From the NCBI RefSeq assembly GCF_000716715.1, contig NZ_JNYJ01000021.1:124001-188000 (forward strand): 64,000 nt of DNA, written 5' to 3'. The translations under genes and the position numbers were made by a program. Position 1 is the first letter of the stretch. The number at the start of each line of letters is the position of its first letter. The notes beneath the pieces were generated by a model that saw nothing but the letters and a program-made list of their open reading frames with translations, ran no database searches and was not told where the DNA came from. Source of the stretch: Dactylosporangium aurantiacum. GTDB lineage: Bacteria > Actinomycetota > Actinomycetes > Mycobacteriales > Micromonosporaceae. Shown piece by piece: positions 16,950 through 24,767 of this stretch.

Positions 16950-17392
16950 CTGCCGACGTCCCCCTCGTCCACGGGCGCCCACAGGCTGGGCAGGTTGACC
17001 ACGATGCCCTCCTGGCTGCTGCGGGCGATGACGACGACCGCCTCCTCCGTGCCCGGGTTCTCCTCGCGGTGCGGCACGAACGGCGGCACGAAGATGTAGT
17101 CGCCGGGCTCGGTCTCGACCCTGACCTCGGCGTCACCCTCGGCGAACACGAAGACCGGGTGGCCGGACACGACGTAGATGGCGGTCTCCGCCTCGCCGTG
17201 GTGGTGGTCGCCGGAGTTGGTGGCCGGGGCGACGTGGGTCTGGCCCATCCAGACCCTCTCGGAGCCGACGGTCCTGCCCGAGACGGCCTCCAGGCGGGTC
17301 ATCCCGCTGGTCTGCCGGGTGTCGCCGCTGAGCTCCTTGCCCTTGATGTGGCGCAGCGGGGCGTGCCAGTGGTCGGTCGGGTGCTGGGTCAT
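16946..17392 (-). CDS. Cupin-domain protein
   Basis: A 148-residue single-domain cupin. Motif 1 is 'GDHHHGEAETAIYVVSG' with the metal-binding His-His/Glu set. Motif 2 is 'PGDYIFVPPFVPHREEN' with the last metal His. The length suits a small metal-dependent dioxygenase, isomerase or sensor. It sits between an Rrf2 regulator (9 bp upstream) and the DsbA-like gene (4-bp overlap), so all three are probably cotranscribed. The ligand and reaction are unknown. Confidence 0.82.
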   Translation of the reverse strand: MTQHPTDHWHAPLRHIKGKELSGDTRQTSGMTRLEAVSGRTVGSERVWMGQTHVAPATNSGDHHHGEAETAIYVVSGHPVFVFAEGDAEVRVETEPGDYIFVPPFVPHREENPGTEEAVVVIARSSQEGIVVNLPSLWAPVDEGDVGR

Positions 17393-17401
17393 GCGGGCCT
17401 C

Positions 17402-17863
17402 CTAGGCGGTTCTGCCGCCGACGAGACCCAGCAGCGACGCCGCGGGCTCCGCCGGTGACTCGGTGAGCAGGTCGGCGATGGTGACGCCGGTGAGGATCTC
17501 CTCGGTGCGCGCCTGGATCGCCCGCCACACCGCGGTGACGCCCGGCGCGCGGGTCGCGTCGGCCGGGTCGGCGGGCCCGTCGGGGCTCTCGCCGTGCACG
17601 GTCATCAGCTCCCCGTCGACCGCGGCGACGACGTCGGCCAGGGTGATCGTGGCCGGGTCGCGGCCCAGCCAGTACCCACCCTCGCAGCCGCGCTGGCTGC
17701 GGACCAGACCCGTGCGGCGCAGGTCGCGCATCACGGACTTGAGGAACCGGTACGGGATGTGCTGGGCGGCCGCGATGCCCTCGCAGACCAGTGGTCGCCC
17801 GGCGTCGGCCGCCAGCTCCACCAGTGCGCGGATCGCGTAGTCCGCCTTGGCCGATATACGCAT
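17402..17863 (-). CDS. Rrf2-family transcriptional regulator
   Basis: A 153-residue winged-helix regulator beginning 'MRISAKADYAIRALVELAA', the classic Rrf2 N-terminus. Recognition helix and wing lie around 'IPYRFLKSVMRDLRRTGLVRSQRG' (in part) and 'GGYWLGRDPATITLADVVAAVDG'. The three clustered Cys that bind a [2Fe-2S] cluster in IscR and NsrR are missing from the dimer region; only two distant Cys are present. It therefore resembles non-cluster Rrf2 proteins such as CymR, which controls sulfur and cysteine metabolism. A near-palindrome upstream (17905-17922) suggests autoregulation. It may also control the neighbouring transporter operon, which would fit a sulfur theme. Confidence 0.85.
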   Translation of the reverse strand: MRISAKADYAIRALVELAADAGRPLVCEGIAAAQHIPYRFLKSVMRDLRRTGLVRSQRGCEGGYWLGRDPATITLADVVAAVDGELMTVHGESPDGPADPADATRAPGVTAVWRAIQARTEEILTGVTIADLLTESPAEPAASLLGLVGGRTA

Positions 17864-17904
17864 GGCTTCCTCGCCGACGGGGTCCGATGCAGCACCGTAA
17901 ACCC

Positions 17905-17922
17905 TACCAAACGACTTCGGTA
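17905..17922. promoter_or_regulatory. Candidate Rrf2 operator
   Basis: An 18-bp near-palindrome (TACCAAA-CGAC-TTCGGTA on the plus strand, 6 of 7 positions paired) lies 42-59 bases upstream of the Rrf2 start. It sits in an AT-richer stretch between the divergent Rrf2 and secreted-protein genes. Its position suits autoregulation. No second copy was seen in the transporter leader. Confidence 0.45.
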
Positions 17923-18036
17923 TGTATCCATTACGCCGGGCGTACCGGGGCGGCATTTGGAGTCTTTTAGTCCGTTTTGTCGTTAAGGTCACCAGTGGCG
18001 GGGCACGACGCCCCGCCGGACGGGAGCGACTGGAGC

Positions 18037-18807
18037 ATGAACCGCAGGAGTCTGCTGCTGGGCGCGGGCGCGGTCGGCCTGACGGCCGCCGTCGGCGGTG
18101 CCGCGATCGCGGTGGCCGCGCCGGAGGACACCGAGGCGGGCCGGCGGTCGCAGCCGCTGCTCACCTGGGAGCTGACCGGCGGGTTCGTCCCCGCCGGCTG
18201 GAATGCGCTGCGCGCGCCGCGGCTGGTCGCCTACGACGACGGCACCCTCGTCGCCGACGCCGCCCGCCGGGTGAAGGTCGGCCAGGGCACCCTGCGCTCG
18301 CTGCGCAACCACGCCACCGCCGTGCTGCGCGACCCCGCCAACACCCGCCGCCGGCCGGGCGCGCCGATGATCGCCGACGTGCCGTCGACGGTGTTCACCG
18401 TGCGGGGCAACGGCCGCCGGTTCCGGGCCCAGTTCGAGGGCCTCGAGGAGACCCGCGCCGACCGCGCGTACCCGGCCGCCGCGTACTCGCTGCTGGACCA
18501 CCTGAGCCAGCTGCGCGACCGCACGCTGCGGACCGGGTCGCCCTTCCACCCCGACGCCGTCCGGCTCGTCGCGGTCCTGCTCGACCCGGCGCAGCGGCCC
18601 ACCGTGGTGGCGCCGTGGCCGGCCGGGGTGCCGGTGCCGCAGCTGGACCGCGACGAGTTCGTCGCCCAGCTCGACCTGCGCGGCCGGCAGGCCCGCGCCC
18701 TGCTGCGCGCCGTGCCGCACCCGGACCCGGCGCAGTGGCCGGTGCTCGCGACCGCCGACGGCCGGCGCTTCCAGGTCAACCACCGCTTCCTGCTGCCGCA
18801 CGAGTGA
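18037..18807 (+). CDS. Tat-type secreted protein of unknown function
   Basis: A 256-residue protein. The ATG at 18037 gives 'MNRRSLLLGAGAVGLTAAVGG', a twin-arginine signal peptide. The mature part contains 'PLLTWELTGGFVPAGWNALRAP' (in part), 'RRVKVGQGTLRSLRNHA' and 'HPDAVRLVAVLLDPAQRP', with a mixed alpha/beta composition and no Cys in the mature region. No enzyme motif was recognised. It is transcribed alone, divergent from the Rrf2 operon, and ends in a hairpin shared with the TetR gene. Confidence 0.7.
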   Translation: MNRRSLLLGAGAVGLTAAVGGAAIAVAAPEDTEAGRRSQPLLTWELTGGFVPAGWNALRAPRLVAYDDGTLVADAARRVKVGQGTLRSLRNHATAVLRDPANTRRRPGAPMIADVPSTVFTVRGNGRRFRAQFEGLEETRADRAYPAAAYSLLDHLSQLRDRTLRTGSPFHPDAVRLVAVLLDPAQRPTVVAPWPAGVPVPQLDRDEFVAQLDLRGRQARALLRAVPHPDPAQWPVLATADGRRFQVNHRFLLPHE

Positions 18808-18827
18808 CCCGCGGCGCGGGGTCGCTC
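18802..18827. terminator. Hairpin between convergent genes
   Basis: GAGTGACCC (18802-18810) can pair with GGGTCGCTC (18819-18827) with one G-U wobble and an 8-base loop. It spans the stop codons of the convergent secreted-protein and TetR genes. Confidence 0.5.
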
Positions 18828-19398
18828 ACCGGCGCCCCGACGCCATGGCGGTCATGCCGCGCACGACGGTGGCGACCAGGCGGTCGAAGGTCGCCTCGAC
18901 GTCCTGGGGCAGGCCGAAGCCGCCGGAGGTGTGCAGCACCGCGAAGCCGTGCATCGCCGCGCGCGTGATCCGGGTGGCGTGCACGAGGTCGTCGCCGTCC
19001 AGGCCGTACCCGCGCAGCACGGCGAAGCACAGCTCGACGAAGCGCTCCCCGGCGGCCGCCACCGCCGGGTCTGGGGCCGGGGCCTGCGGCAGCAGCGCGT
19101 AGCGGTGCGGGTGGGTGACGGCGTAGCCGTGGTAGGCGCGCATGAGCGCCTCGAGCGCGGCGTCGCCGCTGAGGCCGAGCACGGCCGCGGTCGCCTCGGC
19201 GCGCAGCTGCTCGAAGAGCCGCACGGCGAGCAGGTCGCGCAGCTCGGTCAGGCTGCCCACGTGCTTGTACAGCGACGGCGTGGCCACCCCGGTGCGGGCC
19301 GCGACCGCGGCGAGGGTGAGCGCCGCCGGGCCGTCGGCGTCGACGAGAGCGAGCGCGGCGTCGACGACGGCGTCGCGGCTCAGCCCGGCCCTAGGCAA
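18826..19398 (-). CDS. TetR-family regulator (WHG-type C-terminal domain)
   Basis: A 190-residue repressor. The N-terminal helix-turn-helix is 'TLAAVAARTGVATPSLYKHV'. The C-terminal ligand domain resembles the TetR WHG group ('ALMRAYHGYAVTHPHRYALL'). The start is a TTG at 19398 inside the 3' end of the alpha/beta hydrolase gene (8-bp overlap), so synthesis should depend on translational coupling. The operon's promoter carries a perfect palindrome (20195-20209) that is the obvious binding site, making this an autoregulated hydrolase-TetR pair. The ligand may be the hydrolase substrate. Confidence 0.88.
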   Translation of the reverse strand: MPRAGLSRDAVVDAALALVDADGPAALTLAAVAARTGVATPSLYKHVGSLTELRDLLAVRLFEQLRAEATAAVLGLSGDAALEALMRAYHGYAVTHPHRYALLPQAPAPDPAVAAAGERFVELCFAVLRGYGLDGDDLVHATRITRAAMHGFAVLHTSGGFGLPQDVEATFDRLVATVVRGMTAMASGRR

Positions 19399-20185
19399 CG
19401 GCGTGGTGGCCGAGGAAGGCGAACACGGCGGCAGCGGTCTCGGCCGGGAACTCCGAGTGCGGGTAGTGCCCGGCGCCGTCGATCATCGCGACCGTGCCGC
19501 CGACGCGCCCGGCGACGAGGCGCGCCTCGGCGGCCGGGTCGGGGAAGTCCGGGTCCTTCGCGCCCATGAGGACCAGCGCCGGGGTGCGGACCTCGCCCAG
19601 CCGGGCCTCGCAGACGGAGACGTCGGCGCCGAACATCGCCCGCAGCGCCGCCATCCGGCCGGGCTCGGCGAGGTTTGCCGACAGCGCGCGGCGCTCCCGG
19701 GCGAACGTCGGGGGCTTCTGCGACTTGTACAGGCTCGCCCAGTACATCATCCACAGTGGACGGGACCGGCCGACCGCCCAGATCGCGGCGCGCATCAGCG
19801 CGTTGGGCTTCGGCATGACCCGGGCGAACGGGTCGCTGAGCACGACGGCGCGCAGCAGCTCGGGCGCCTCGGCAGCGACCCACACGGCGCTGGCGCCGGT
19901 GTAGGAGTTGGTGAACAGCACGGCGGGGCCGGCGTCGAGGTGCCGCAGCAGCGCGACGATGTCGCGGCCGATCGCCTCGGGGCTGTAGTCGGCCCAGACG
20001 GCGTCGCTGCCGCCGTGGCCGCGCAGGTCCATCGTGACGACCCGGTAGCCGGCGGCGGCGAACAGCGCGCCCATCGGCGCGTAGGACGCGCGGGTCACGC
20101 CCATGCCGGGCACGCACAGGAGCAGGGGTCCGGCGGTGCCGCTGTCGTCGTACGCGATGCGGCCGCCTTCGTGGCTAAGTTCCAT
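19391..20185 (-). CDS. Alpha/beta hydrolase, TetR-controlled
   Basis: A 264-residue alpha/beta hydrolase. It has oxyanion loop 'LLLCVPGMGVTRASY', 'TMDLRGHGGSD', the nucleophile region 'LFTNSYTGASAV' (Ser in an N-S-Y-T-G context instead of G-x-S-x-G), acid strand 'ALVLMGAKDPDFPD' and C-terminal 'DGAGHYPHSEFP' with the catalytic His. The ATG at 20185 is chosen because a TTGACA/TAGCTT promoter and an operator end just upstream. A start at 20221 would place them inside the gene. The mRNA would then be leaderless or nearly so. The substrate is probably a small ester or lactone and is unknown. Confidence 0.85.
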   Translation of the reverse strand: MELSHEGGRIAYDDSGTAGPLLLCVPGMGVTRASYAPMGALFAAAGYRVVTMDLRGHGGSDAVWADYSPEAIGRDIVALLRHLDAGPAVLFTNSYTGASAVWVAAEAPELLRAVVLSDPFARVMPKPNALMRAAIWAVGRSRPLWMMYWASLYKSQKPPTFARERRALSANLAEPGRMAALRAMFGADVSVCEARLGEVRTPALVLMGAKDPDFPDPAAEARLVAGRVGGTVAMIDGAGHYPHSEFPAETAAAVFAFLGHHAVA

Positions 20186-20192
20186 AGCCAAA

Positions 20193-20221
20193 AAGCTAAT
20201 GTCATTAGCCAGTGTTGTCAA
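20193..20221 (-). promoter_or_regulatory. Sigma-70-type promoter with embedded TetR operator
   Basis: On the minus strand TTGACA (20221-20216) and TAGCTT (20198-20193) are spaced by 17 bases. GCTAATGTCATTAGC (20195-20209) is a perfect 7-1-7 palindrome covering the -10 and spacer, so a bound TetR dimer would block RNA polymerase. The ATG at 20185 lies about 8 bases past the -10, predicting a leaderless transcript. Confidence 0.8.
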
Positions 20222-20224
20222 GGG

Positions 20225-21295
20225 TCATGCGATGCCGGCCGCCCTGCATGCCTCGGCGTAGGCGCCGGCGCACAGCGCGCCCGGCGTCACGAAGCCGTCC
20301 TTGACCACCGTCGAGGCGATCGTGTCCCTGGTGACCGTGACCGGGTCGAGCAGGATCGACGGGACCCGCCCGGCGCCGTTGTCGACGGTCGCCGGCGCCG
20401 CCGGCCGCTTGCCGCGCACCAGGTCGGCGGCGAGCACCGCGGCCGTCTCCGCCTCGGTGCGGATCGCCTTGTACACCGTCATGTACTGGTCGCCGACGAG
20501 GATCCGCTGCAGGGCCGCGGTCTCGGCGTCCTGGCCGGTGACCGGCACCTGCGGCAGGCCCGCGGCCTTCATCGCGGCGATCGCGGCGCCCGCGGTGCCG
20601 TCGTTGGCGGCGTACACCCCGACGATCGTGCGGCCGCGCAGCGCCGGCAGGGTCCGGGCGACCCACGCCCCGGCGTTGTCGGGGTTCCACTCCGCGGTGT
20701 CGGACTCGGCCGCGACCCGGACCTTGCCGTCGAGGCCGGCGTGCGCGCCCTGCTTGAACAGCGTCGCGTTGTTGTCCGTCGGCGAGCCGTTGATCCACAG
20801 GATCTCCCCCGCGGCCGCCTTCGCGCCCAGCGCCTGCAGCAACGCCGCCGCCTGCAGGGAGCCGACCTTCGCGTTGTCGAAGGAGACGTAGTAGTCCACG
20901 GCGGTCCGCAGCACGAGGCGGTCGTACGAGATGACCGGCACGTCCTTGGCCTTGGCCGCGGCGACGATCTCCCCCGCGGCGACGCTGTCGACCGGGGTCA
21001 GCACGAGCACCTTCGCGCCCGCGGCGAGCGCCTCCCGCGCCTGCCGCAGCTGGGTGGCGGCGCTCTGCTCGGCGTTGCGGTAGTCGACCTCGCAGCCGGG
21101 GCACAGCTCGGAGAGCTTCTGCGCGAAGTACGGCTGGTCCCCCGCCTCGTACCGGCTGGCCTTGCGCTCCGGCAGCAGCAGCGCCACCGTCGCCGACGGC
21201 CCGCCGGCGTCACCGGTGCGCAGGGACTGCGTGCAGCCCGCCGCGGTCGGCAGGACCAGCGCGGACAGGGCCAGCAGCGCGGCAAGGCGGTTCAT
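20225..21295 (-). CDS. Sugar-binding lipoprotein (XylF/periplasmic-binding type 1)
   Basis: A 356-residue solute receptor. The ATG at 21295 gives a signal peptide with lipobox PTAAGC (Cys21). The fold signature of xylose/ribose-type binding proteins is clear: 'KVLVLTPVDSVAAGEIVAAAK' (in part), 'VPVISYDRLV', 'YYVSFDNAKVGSLQA', 'ILWINGSPTDNNA' and 'VYAANDGTAGAAIAAMKAAG' (in part). Relatives feed pentoses to ABC importers, but no permease or ATPase is adjacent. The gene is 10 bp downstream of a chemoreceptor gene on the same strand, so it may instead be a ligand-sensing partner for chemotaxis or serve a distant transporter. Confidence 0.85.
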   Translation of the reverse strand: MNRLAALLALSALVLPTAAGCTQSLRTGDAGGPSATVALLLPERKASRYEAGDQPYFAQKLSELCPGCEVDYRNAEQSAATQLRQAREALAAGAKVLVLTPVDSVAAGEIVAAAKAKDVPVISYDRLVLRTAVDYYVSFDNAKVGSLQAAALLQALGAKAAAGEILWINGSPTDNNATLFKQGAHAGLDGKVRVAAESDTAEWNPDNAGAWVARTLPALRGRTIVGVYAANDGTAGAAIAAMKAAGLPQVPVTGQDAETAALQRILVGDQYMTVYKAIRTEAETAAVLAADLVRGKRPAAPATVDNGAGRVPSILLDPVTVTRDTIASTVVKDGFVTPGALCAGAYAEACRAAGIA

Positions 21296-21305
21296 CGGCA
21301 CACCC

Positions 21306-22925
21306 TCAGTACGTGAAGCGGGACACCAGGACGCGCATGTCGGACGCCATCCGAGCGAGCTGGTCGACGGCATCGCCGGTGCTGGTCACGCCCTCGTTCG
21401 TCGACCTGGTGGCGGCGGCGACACCGGCGATGTTGGTGGCGATGCCGACCGAGCCGCCGGCCGCCTCGTCGACGCTGTGGCCCATCGCCCGGGCCGTGAC
21501 CGCCTGCTCCTCGACGGCGGCGGCGATGGCGTGCTGGTACTCGCTCATCTGCGCGATGACCTCACCGATCTGCCCGATCGCGGCGACGGCGTCCTCGGTG
21601 TCGAGCTGGATCGCCTGGACGCGCCGGCCGATGTCGTCGGTGGCCCGGGCGGTCTCCCGGGCGAGGTCCTTGACCTCCTGCGCGACCACGGCGAAGCCCT
21701 TGCCGAAGTCGCCGGCCCGGGCCGCCTCGATGGTCGCGTTGAGCGCGAGGAGGTTCGTCTGCCCGGCGATCGACGTGATGACCTTGATGACCTCGCCGAT
21801 CTCGCCGGAGGAGGCGCCGAGCTTGCCGATGGTCTCGTTGGTGGCCGCCGCGATCGACACCGCCGTCGCGGTGACGGTGGCCGCGTGCGCGGTGCCGCGC
21901 GAGATCTCCTCGATGGCGCCGCCCATCTCCGTGGCGCCGTGGGCGACGGCGGCGACGTGCTCGCTGACCTCGTTGGCGGCCCGGGCGACGAGCTCGGCGC
22001 GGGTGTTGGCGTCGGTGGCGCTGGTGTCGATCTGCCGGCTGATCGCGGCGAGCCGCTCGGCGGCCGCGGACAGCGTCGCGGAGTTGTCCCCGAGGCTGCG
22101 GACCGCCTCGCGGGTGCTGGCCGTGGCCGCGTTCAGCGCGCGGGCCATGTCGCCGACCTCGTCGCGCTGGGCGATGTCCGCCTCGGCGGTGAGGTCACCG
22201 GCGGCGACCGCGGTCAGCACGGCGTGCACGCGGCGGATCGGGCGCACGATGAGCCCGGTCAGGTACCGGCCGAGCAGCAGCGCCGCCGCGAGCCCGGCGG
22301 CCAGCGCGACGATCATCGCGATGCGGGCCCGGCCGTAGGCGTCGGCCGCGGCGCCGGCGCCGGCGCGCCCCCTGGTCTGCTCGTAGGCGAGCAGGTCGCC
22401 GAGGGCGCGCATCGCGTTGCCGGTGACGGTGGCGCCGTCGCCGAGGTACGCGGCCTGGAAGCCGGGGACGTCACCGGCGGCCAGCAGCGGCAGGAGCCGG
22501 TGGTCGCGGATGTTGCGGAACGCGCCCCACCAGATCGTGAAACGGTCCAGCAACTGCCGCTGCTCGGTGGTGGTGACGGTCGCGCGGTAGGCGGCGAGCG
22601 CCCGGTCCACGGCGGCGTCCGCGGCGGCGATGCCCTCCTGGAACGCCTGACTGGCCACGGGGCCGTTGGACAGGGCGAGGTTGGCGACGTCGTTGCGCAC
22701 CCGCATCGCCGACTCGTTCATGGCCGCCAGGTGCGCCGACGGCACCAGGTTGTCGTGGTACAGGTCGGACGCCTTGGCGTTGACCCGGCCGAGGCTGGTG
22801 ACGCCGACGCCGAGCACGACCGCGCCGACGGCGCAGCACACCAGCACCAGCAGCACCAGCTTGCGGGCCACCGGCTGGTCCGCCAGCCAGTGCCGTCCGC
22901 GCCGCCGCGACTCCGCACGCTTCAC
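21306..22925 (-). CDS. Methyl-accepting chemotaxis protein
   Basis: A 539-residue transmembrane receptor. TM1 is about residues 22-44; an extracytoplasmic four-helix-bundle-like sensor (about 45-200) follows; TM2 is about 202-225; then HAMP (about 223-275, '[21 protein letters not shown]' in part). The long cytoplasmic coiled coil has the conserved tip '[20 protein letters not shown]' and '[13 protein letters not shown]', which contacts CheA/CheW. It implies a chemotaxis system and motile cells or zoospores elsewhere in the genome. The downstream sugar-binding lipoprotein, 10 bp away, is a plausible ligand-presenting partner. Confidence 0.93.
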   Translation of the reverse strand: MKRAESRRRGRHWLADQPVARKLVLLVLVCCAVGAVVLGVGVTSLGRVNAKASDLYHDNLVPSAHLAAMNESAMRVRNDVANLALSNGPVASQAFQEGIAAADAAVDRALAAYRATVTTTEQRQLLDRFTIWWGAFRNIRDHRLLPLLAAGDVPGFQAAYLGDGATVTGNAMRALGDLLAYEQTRGRAGAGAAADAYGRARIAMIVALAAGLAAALLLGRYLTGLIVRPIRRVHAVLTAVAAGDLTAEADIAQRDEVGDMARALNAATASTREAVRSLGDNSATLSAAAERLAAISRQIDTSATDANTRAELVARAANEVSEHVAAVAHGATEMGGAIEEISRGTAHAATVTATAVSIAAATNETIGKLGASSGEIGEVIKVITSIAGQTNLLALNATIEAARAGDFGKGFAVVAQEVKDLARETARATDDIGRRVQAIQLDTEDAVAAIGQIGEVIAQMSEYQHAIAAAVEEQAVTARAMGHSVDEAAGGSVGIATNIAGVAAATRSTNEGVTSTGDAVDQLARMASDMRVLVSRFTY

Positions 22926-22990
22926 GAACCCGCCGATCGGCGGCGAAACGTCCGACCTGAGCCGTTTCGGTCACCGGGGCCCGGGCCGGG

Positions 22991-23662
22991 TCACAGCGCG
23001 CGGCGCAGCCACTCCTCGACGCCCGCGACATGGATGGTGGCCCAGGACCGGGCGAGGTCCGGCTGCCGGGCGGCGATCGCGTCGACGATCGCCTGGTGCT
23101 GCTCGCGGGTGCGCTCGGCCGCGCCCTCCTGGGTGAGGCCGCGCCAGACCCGCGCCCTGGTCGTCGGCCCTGACAGCCCGTCGATGAGCGAGCACAGCAC
23201 CGCGTTGCCGGAGCCGGCCGCGATCTGCCGGTGGAACTCCAGGTCGTTGGCGACGAGCGCCTCGATCGTCGGGTGGTCGCCGAGCTGGTCGAGCACCGCC
23301 TGGAGCCTGGTGATGTCCTCGGCCTGCATACGCTCCGTGGCCAGCGCCGTCGCCGCCGGCTCCAGGATCCGGCGGACCTCGAGGAACTGCAGGACGGTGT
23401 CGTCGCGGTGGAAGTCCACGACGAAGCTCAGCGCGTCGAGCAGCAGGTCGGGCGCCAGGCTGGTGACGTAGGTGCCGTCGCCCTGGCGCACGTCGAGGAC
23501 CCGGATCATCGACAGGGCCTTGACCGCCTCGCGCAGCGAGTTGCGGGACAGCCCGAGCCGCTCGGCGAGGTCCGCCTCCTTCGGCAGCCGGTCGCCCGGG
23601 CCGAGCTCACCGGAGGTGATCATGCCCTTGATCTTGTCGATCGCCTCGTCGGTCAGTGCCAT
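22991..23662 (-). CDS. FadR/GntR-family regulator with FCD domain
   Basis: A 223-residue regulator. The N-terminal winged helix reads 'GPGDRLPKEADLAERLGLSR' and 'SLREAVKALSMIRVLDVRQG' in part. The C-terminal FCD ligand domain has metal-binding His residues in 'FHRQIAAGSGN' and 'REQHQAIVDAIAARQPD'. FCD regulators usually sense sugar acids or related carboxylates. Its ATG lies within the end of a truncated amidohydrolase remnant, downstream of SDR and aldo/keto reductase genes. It probably represses that sugar-catabolic operon. Confidence 0.9.
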   Translation of the reverse strand: MALTDEAIDKIKGMITSGELGPGDRLPKEADLAERLGLSRNSLREAVKALSMIRVLDVRQGDGTYVTSLAPDLLLDALSFVVDFHRDDTVLQFLEVRRILEPAATALATERMQAEDITRLQAVLDQLGDHPTIEALVANDLEFHRQIAAGSGNAVLCSLIDGLSGPTTRARVWRGLTQEGAAERTREQHQAIVDAIAARQPDLARSWATIHVAGVEEWLRRAL

Positions 23663-23832
23663 GCGTGCCTCCGCGGCGACTCTACGCCCGCTGGGTCAGG
23701 GTCAGGGCCGGTGTCAGGTCCGGTGCCGAGCCGGTAGCAGGCCGCGGCCGTGCCGCCGAAGACGGCCCGCCGGTCCGCTCGGACGACCAGGGGCACGGCG
23801 GCGGTCACGGCGGCGGTCCCGGCGGCCGTCAC
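23653..23832 (-). pseudogene. Amidohydrolase (L-fuconolactonase-like) remnant
   Basis: A 59-codon frame starts with a GTG overlapping the aldo/keto reductase stop (GTGA) and ends inside the FadR start. Its middle, 'RRAVFGGTAAACYRLG', matches the characteristic C-terminal end of amidohydrolase family 2 lactonases. Only a short Thr/Ala-rich leader precedes it and the metal-binding barrel is absent. The simplest reading is an internal deletion that removed about 80% of a lactonase gene while leaving the coupled start and the C-terminus. Fuconolactonase, fucose-dehydrogenase-type aldo/keto reductase, SDR and FCD regulator genes commonly occur together in fucose or rhamnose catabolism. Confidence 0.6.
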
Positions 23833-24767
23833 AGCAGCCCCGCCTCCCGCAGCGCCGGCCACAGCGCGGCGGGCGGCGGCGCGGCCGCGAGGGCCGCGTT
23901 GCGGCGCACCTGCTCCGGCGAGTCCGCGCCGACCACGACGGCGGTGACCGCGGGGTCGTCCGCGGCGAACGCGAGCGCCGCCGCCGGCAGGGTCGTGCCG
24001 TGCCGCGCGCAGACCGCCGCGATGGCGCGGGCCCTGGCGACCACGGCGGCGGGGGCGGGGCCGTACTCGTACGGCAGGTCCGCGCTCGGCTCGTCGACGG
24101 CGAGCAGCCCGCTGTTGAACACCCCGGCGTTGAACACCTCGACACCCGCGGCGGCGCACGCCGGTAGCAGCGTCTCCCGGGCCGGCTGCTCCAGCAGCGT
24201 GAACCGGCCCGCGACCAGTACCACGTCGGGGGCGCACTCCTCGACCAGCCGGGTCAGGACCGCGGCGTCCTTCGAGCCGGCGCCGATCGCGCCGACGAGC
24301 CCTTCCTCGCGCAGCCGCGCGAGGGCGGGGAAGCCGGCGCGCAGCGCGACCTCCTGGTGCTCCTCCGGGTCGTGCAGCAACGCGACGTCGACCCGGTCCA
24401 GGCCGAGCCTGGCGAGGCTGGCCTCCAGGCAGCGGCGGATGCCGTCGCGGCTGAAGTCCCAGACCCGCCGGTGGGTCGCCGGGACCGCGAACCCCTCCGT
24501 GTCCTGGCCGCCGGACCAGGCCGGGTCGCCGACCAGCAGCCGGCCGACCTTGGTGCTGACGGTGTACTGGTCCCGCGGCCGCCCCCGCAGCGCCTCGCCG
24601 AGCCGCCGCTCCGACAGCCCGAGCCCGTAGTGCGGCGCGGTGTCGAAGACGCGCACCCCGGCGTCCCACGCGGCGTCGACGGTCGCGTGGGCCCGCTCGT
24701 CGTCGATCTCGTGGTAGAGGTTGCCGAGCTGCGCGCAGCCCAGGCCCAGGCGGACGGCCGGGCTCAC
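23829..24767 (-). CDS. Aldo/keto reductase (aldose 1-dehydrogenase-like)
   Basis: A 312-residue TIM-barrel NAD(P)-dependent enzyme of the L-fucose/D-threo-aldose dehydrogenase branch. The catalytic tetrad is visible: Asp and Tyr in 'FDTAPHYGLGLSERRLGEAL', Lys in 'VSTKVGRLL', His in 'ALLHDPEEHQ'. It typically oxidises the sugar hemiacetal to a lactone. The GTG start at 24767 overlaps the SDR stop, and its stop overlaps the GTG of the lactonase remnant. In this pathway the lactone made here would normally be opened by the product that is now broken. Confidence 0.85.
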   Translation of the reverse strand: MSPAVRLGLGCAQLGNLYHEIDDERAHATVDAAWDAGVRVFDTAPHYGLGLSERRLGEALRGRPRDQYTVSTKVGRLLVGDPAWSGGQDTEGFAVPATHRRVWDFSRDGIRRCLEASLARLGLDRVDVALLHDPEEHQEVALRAGFPALARLREEGLVGAIGAGSKDAAVLTRLVEECAPDVVLVAGRFTLLEQPARETLLPACAAAGVEVFNAGVFNSGLLAVDEPSADLPYEYGPAPAAVVARARAIAAVCARHGTTLPAAALAFAADDPAVTAVVVGADSPEQVRRNAALAAAPPPAALWPALREAGLL

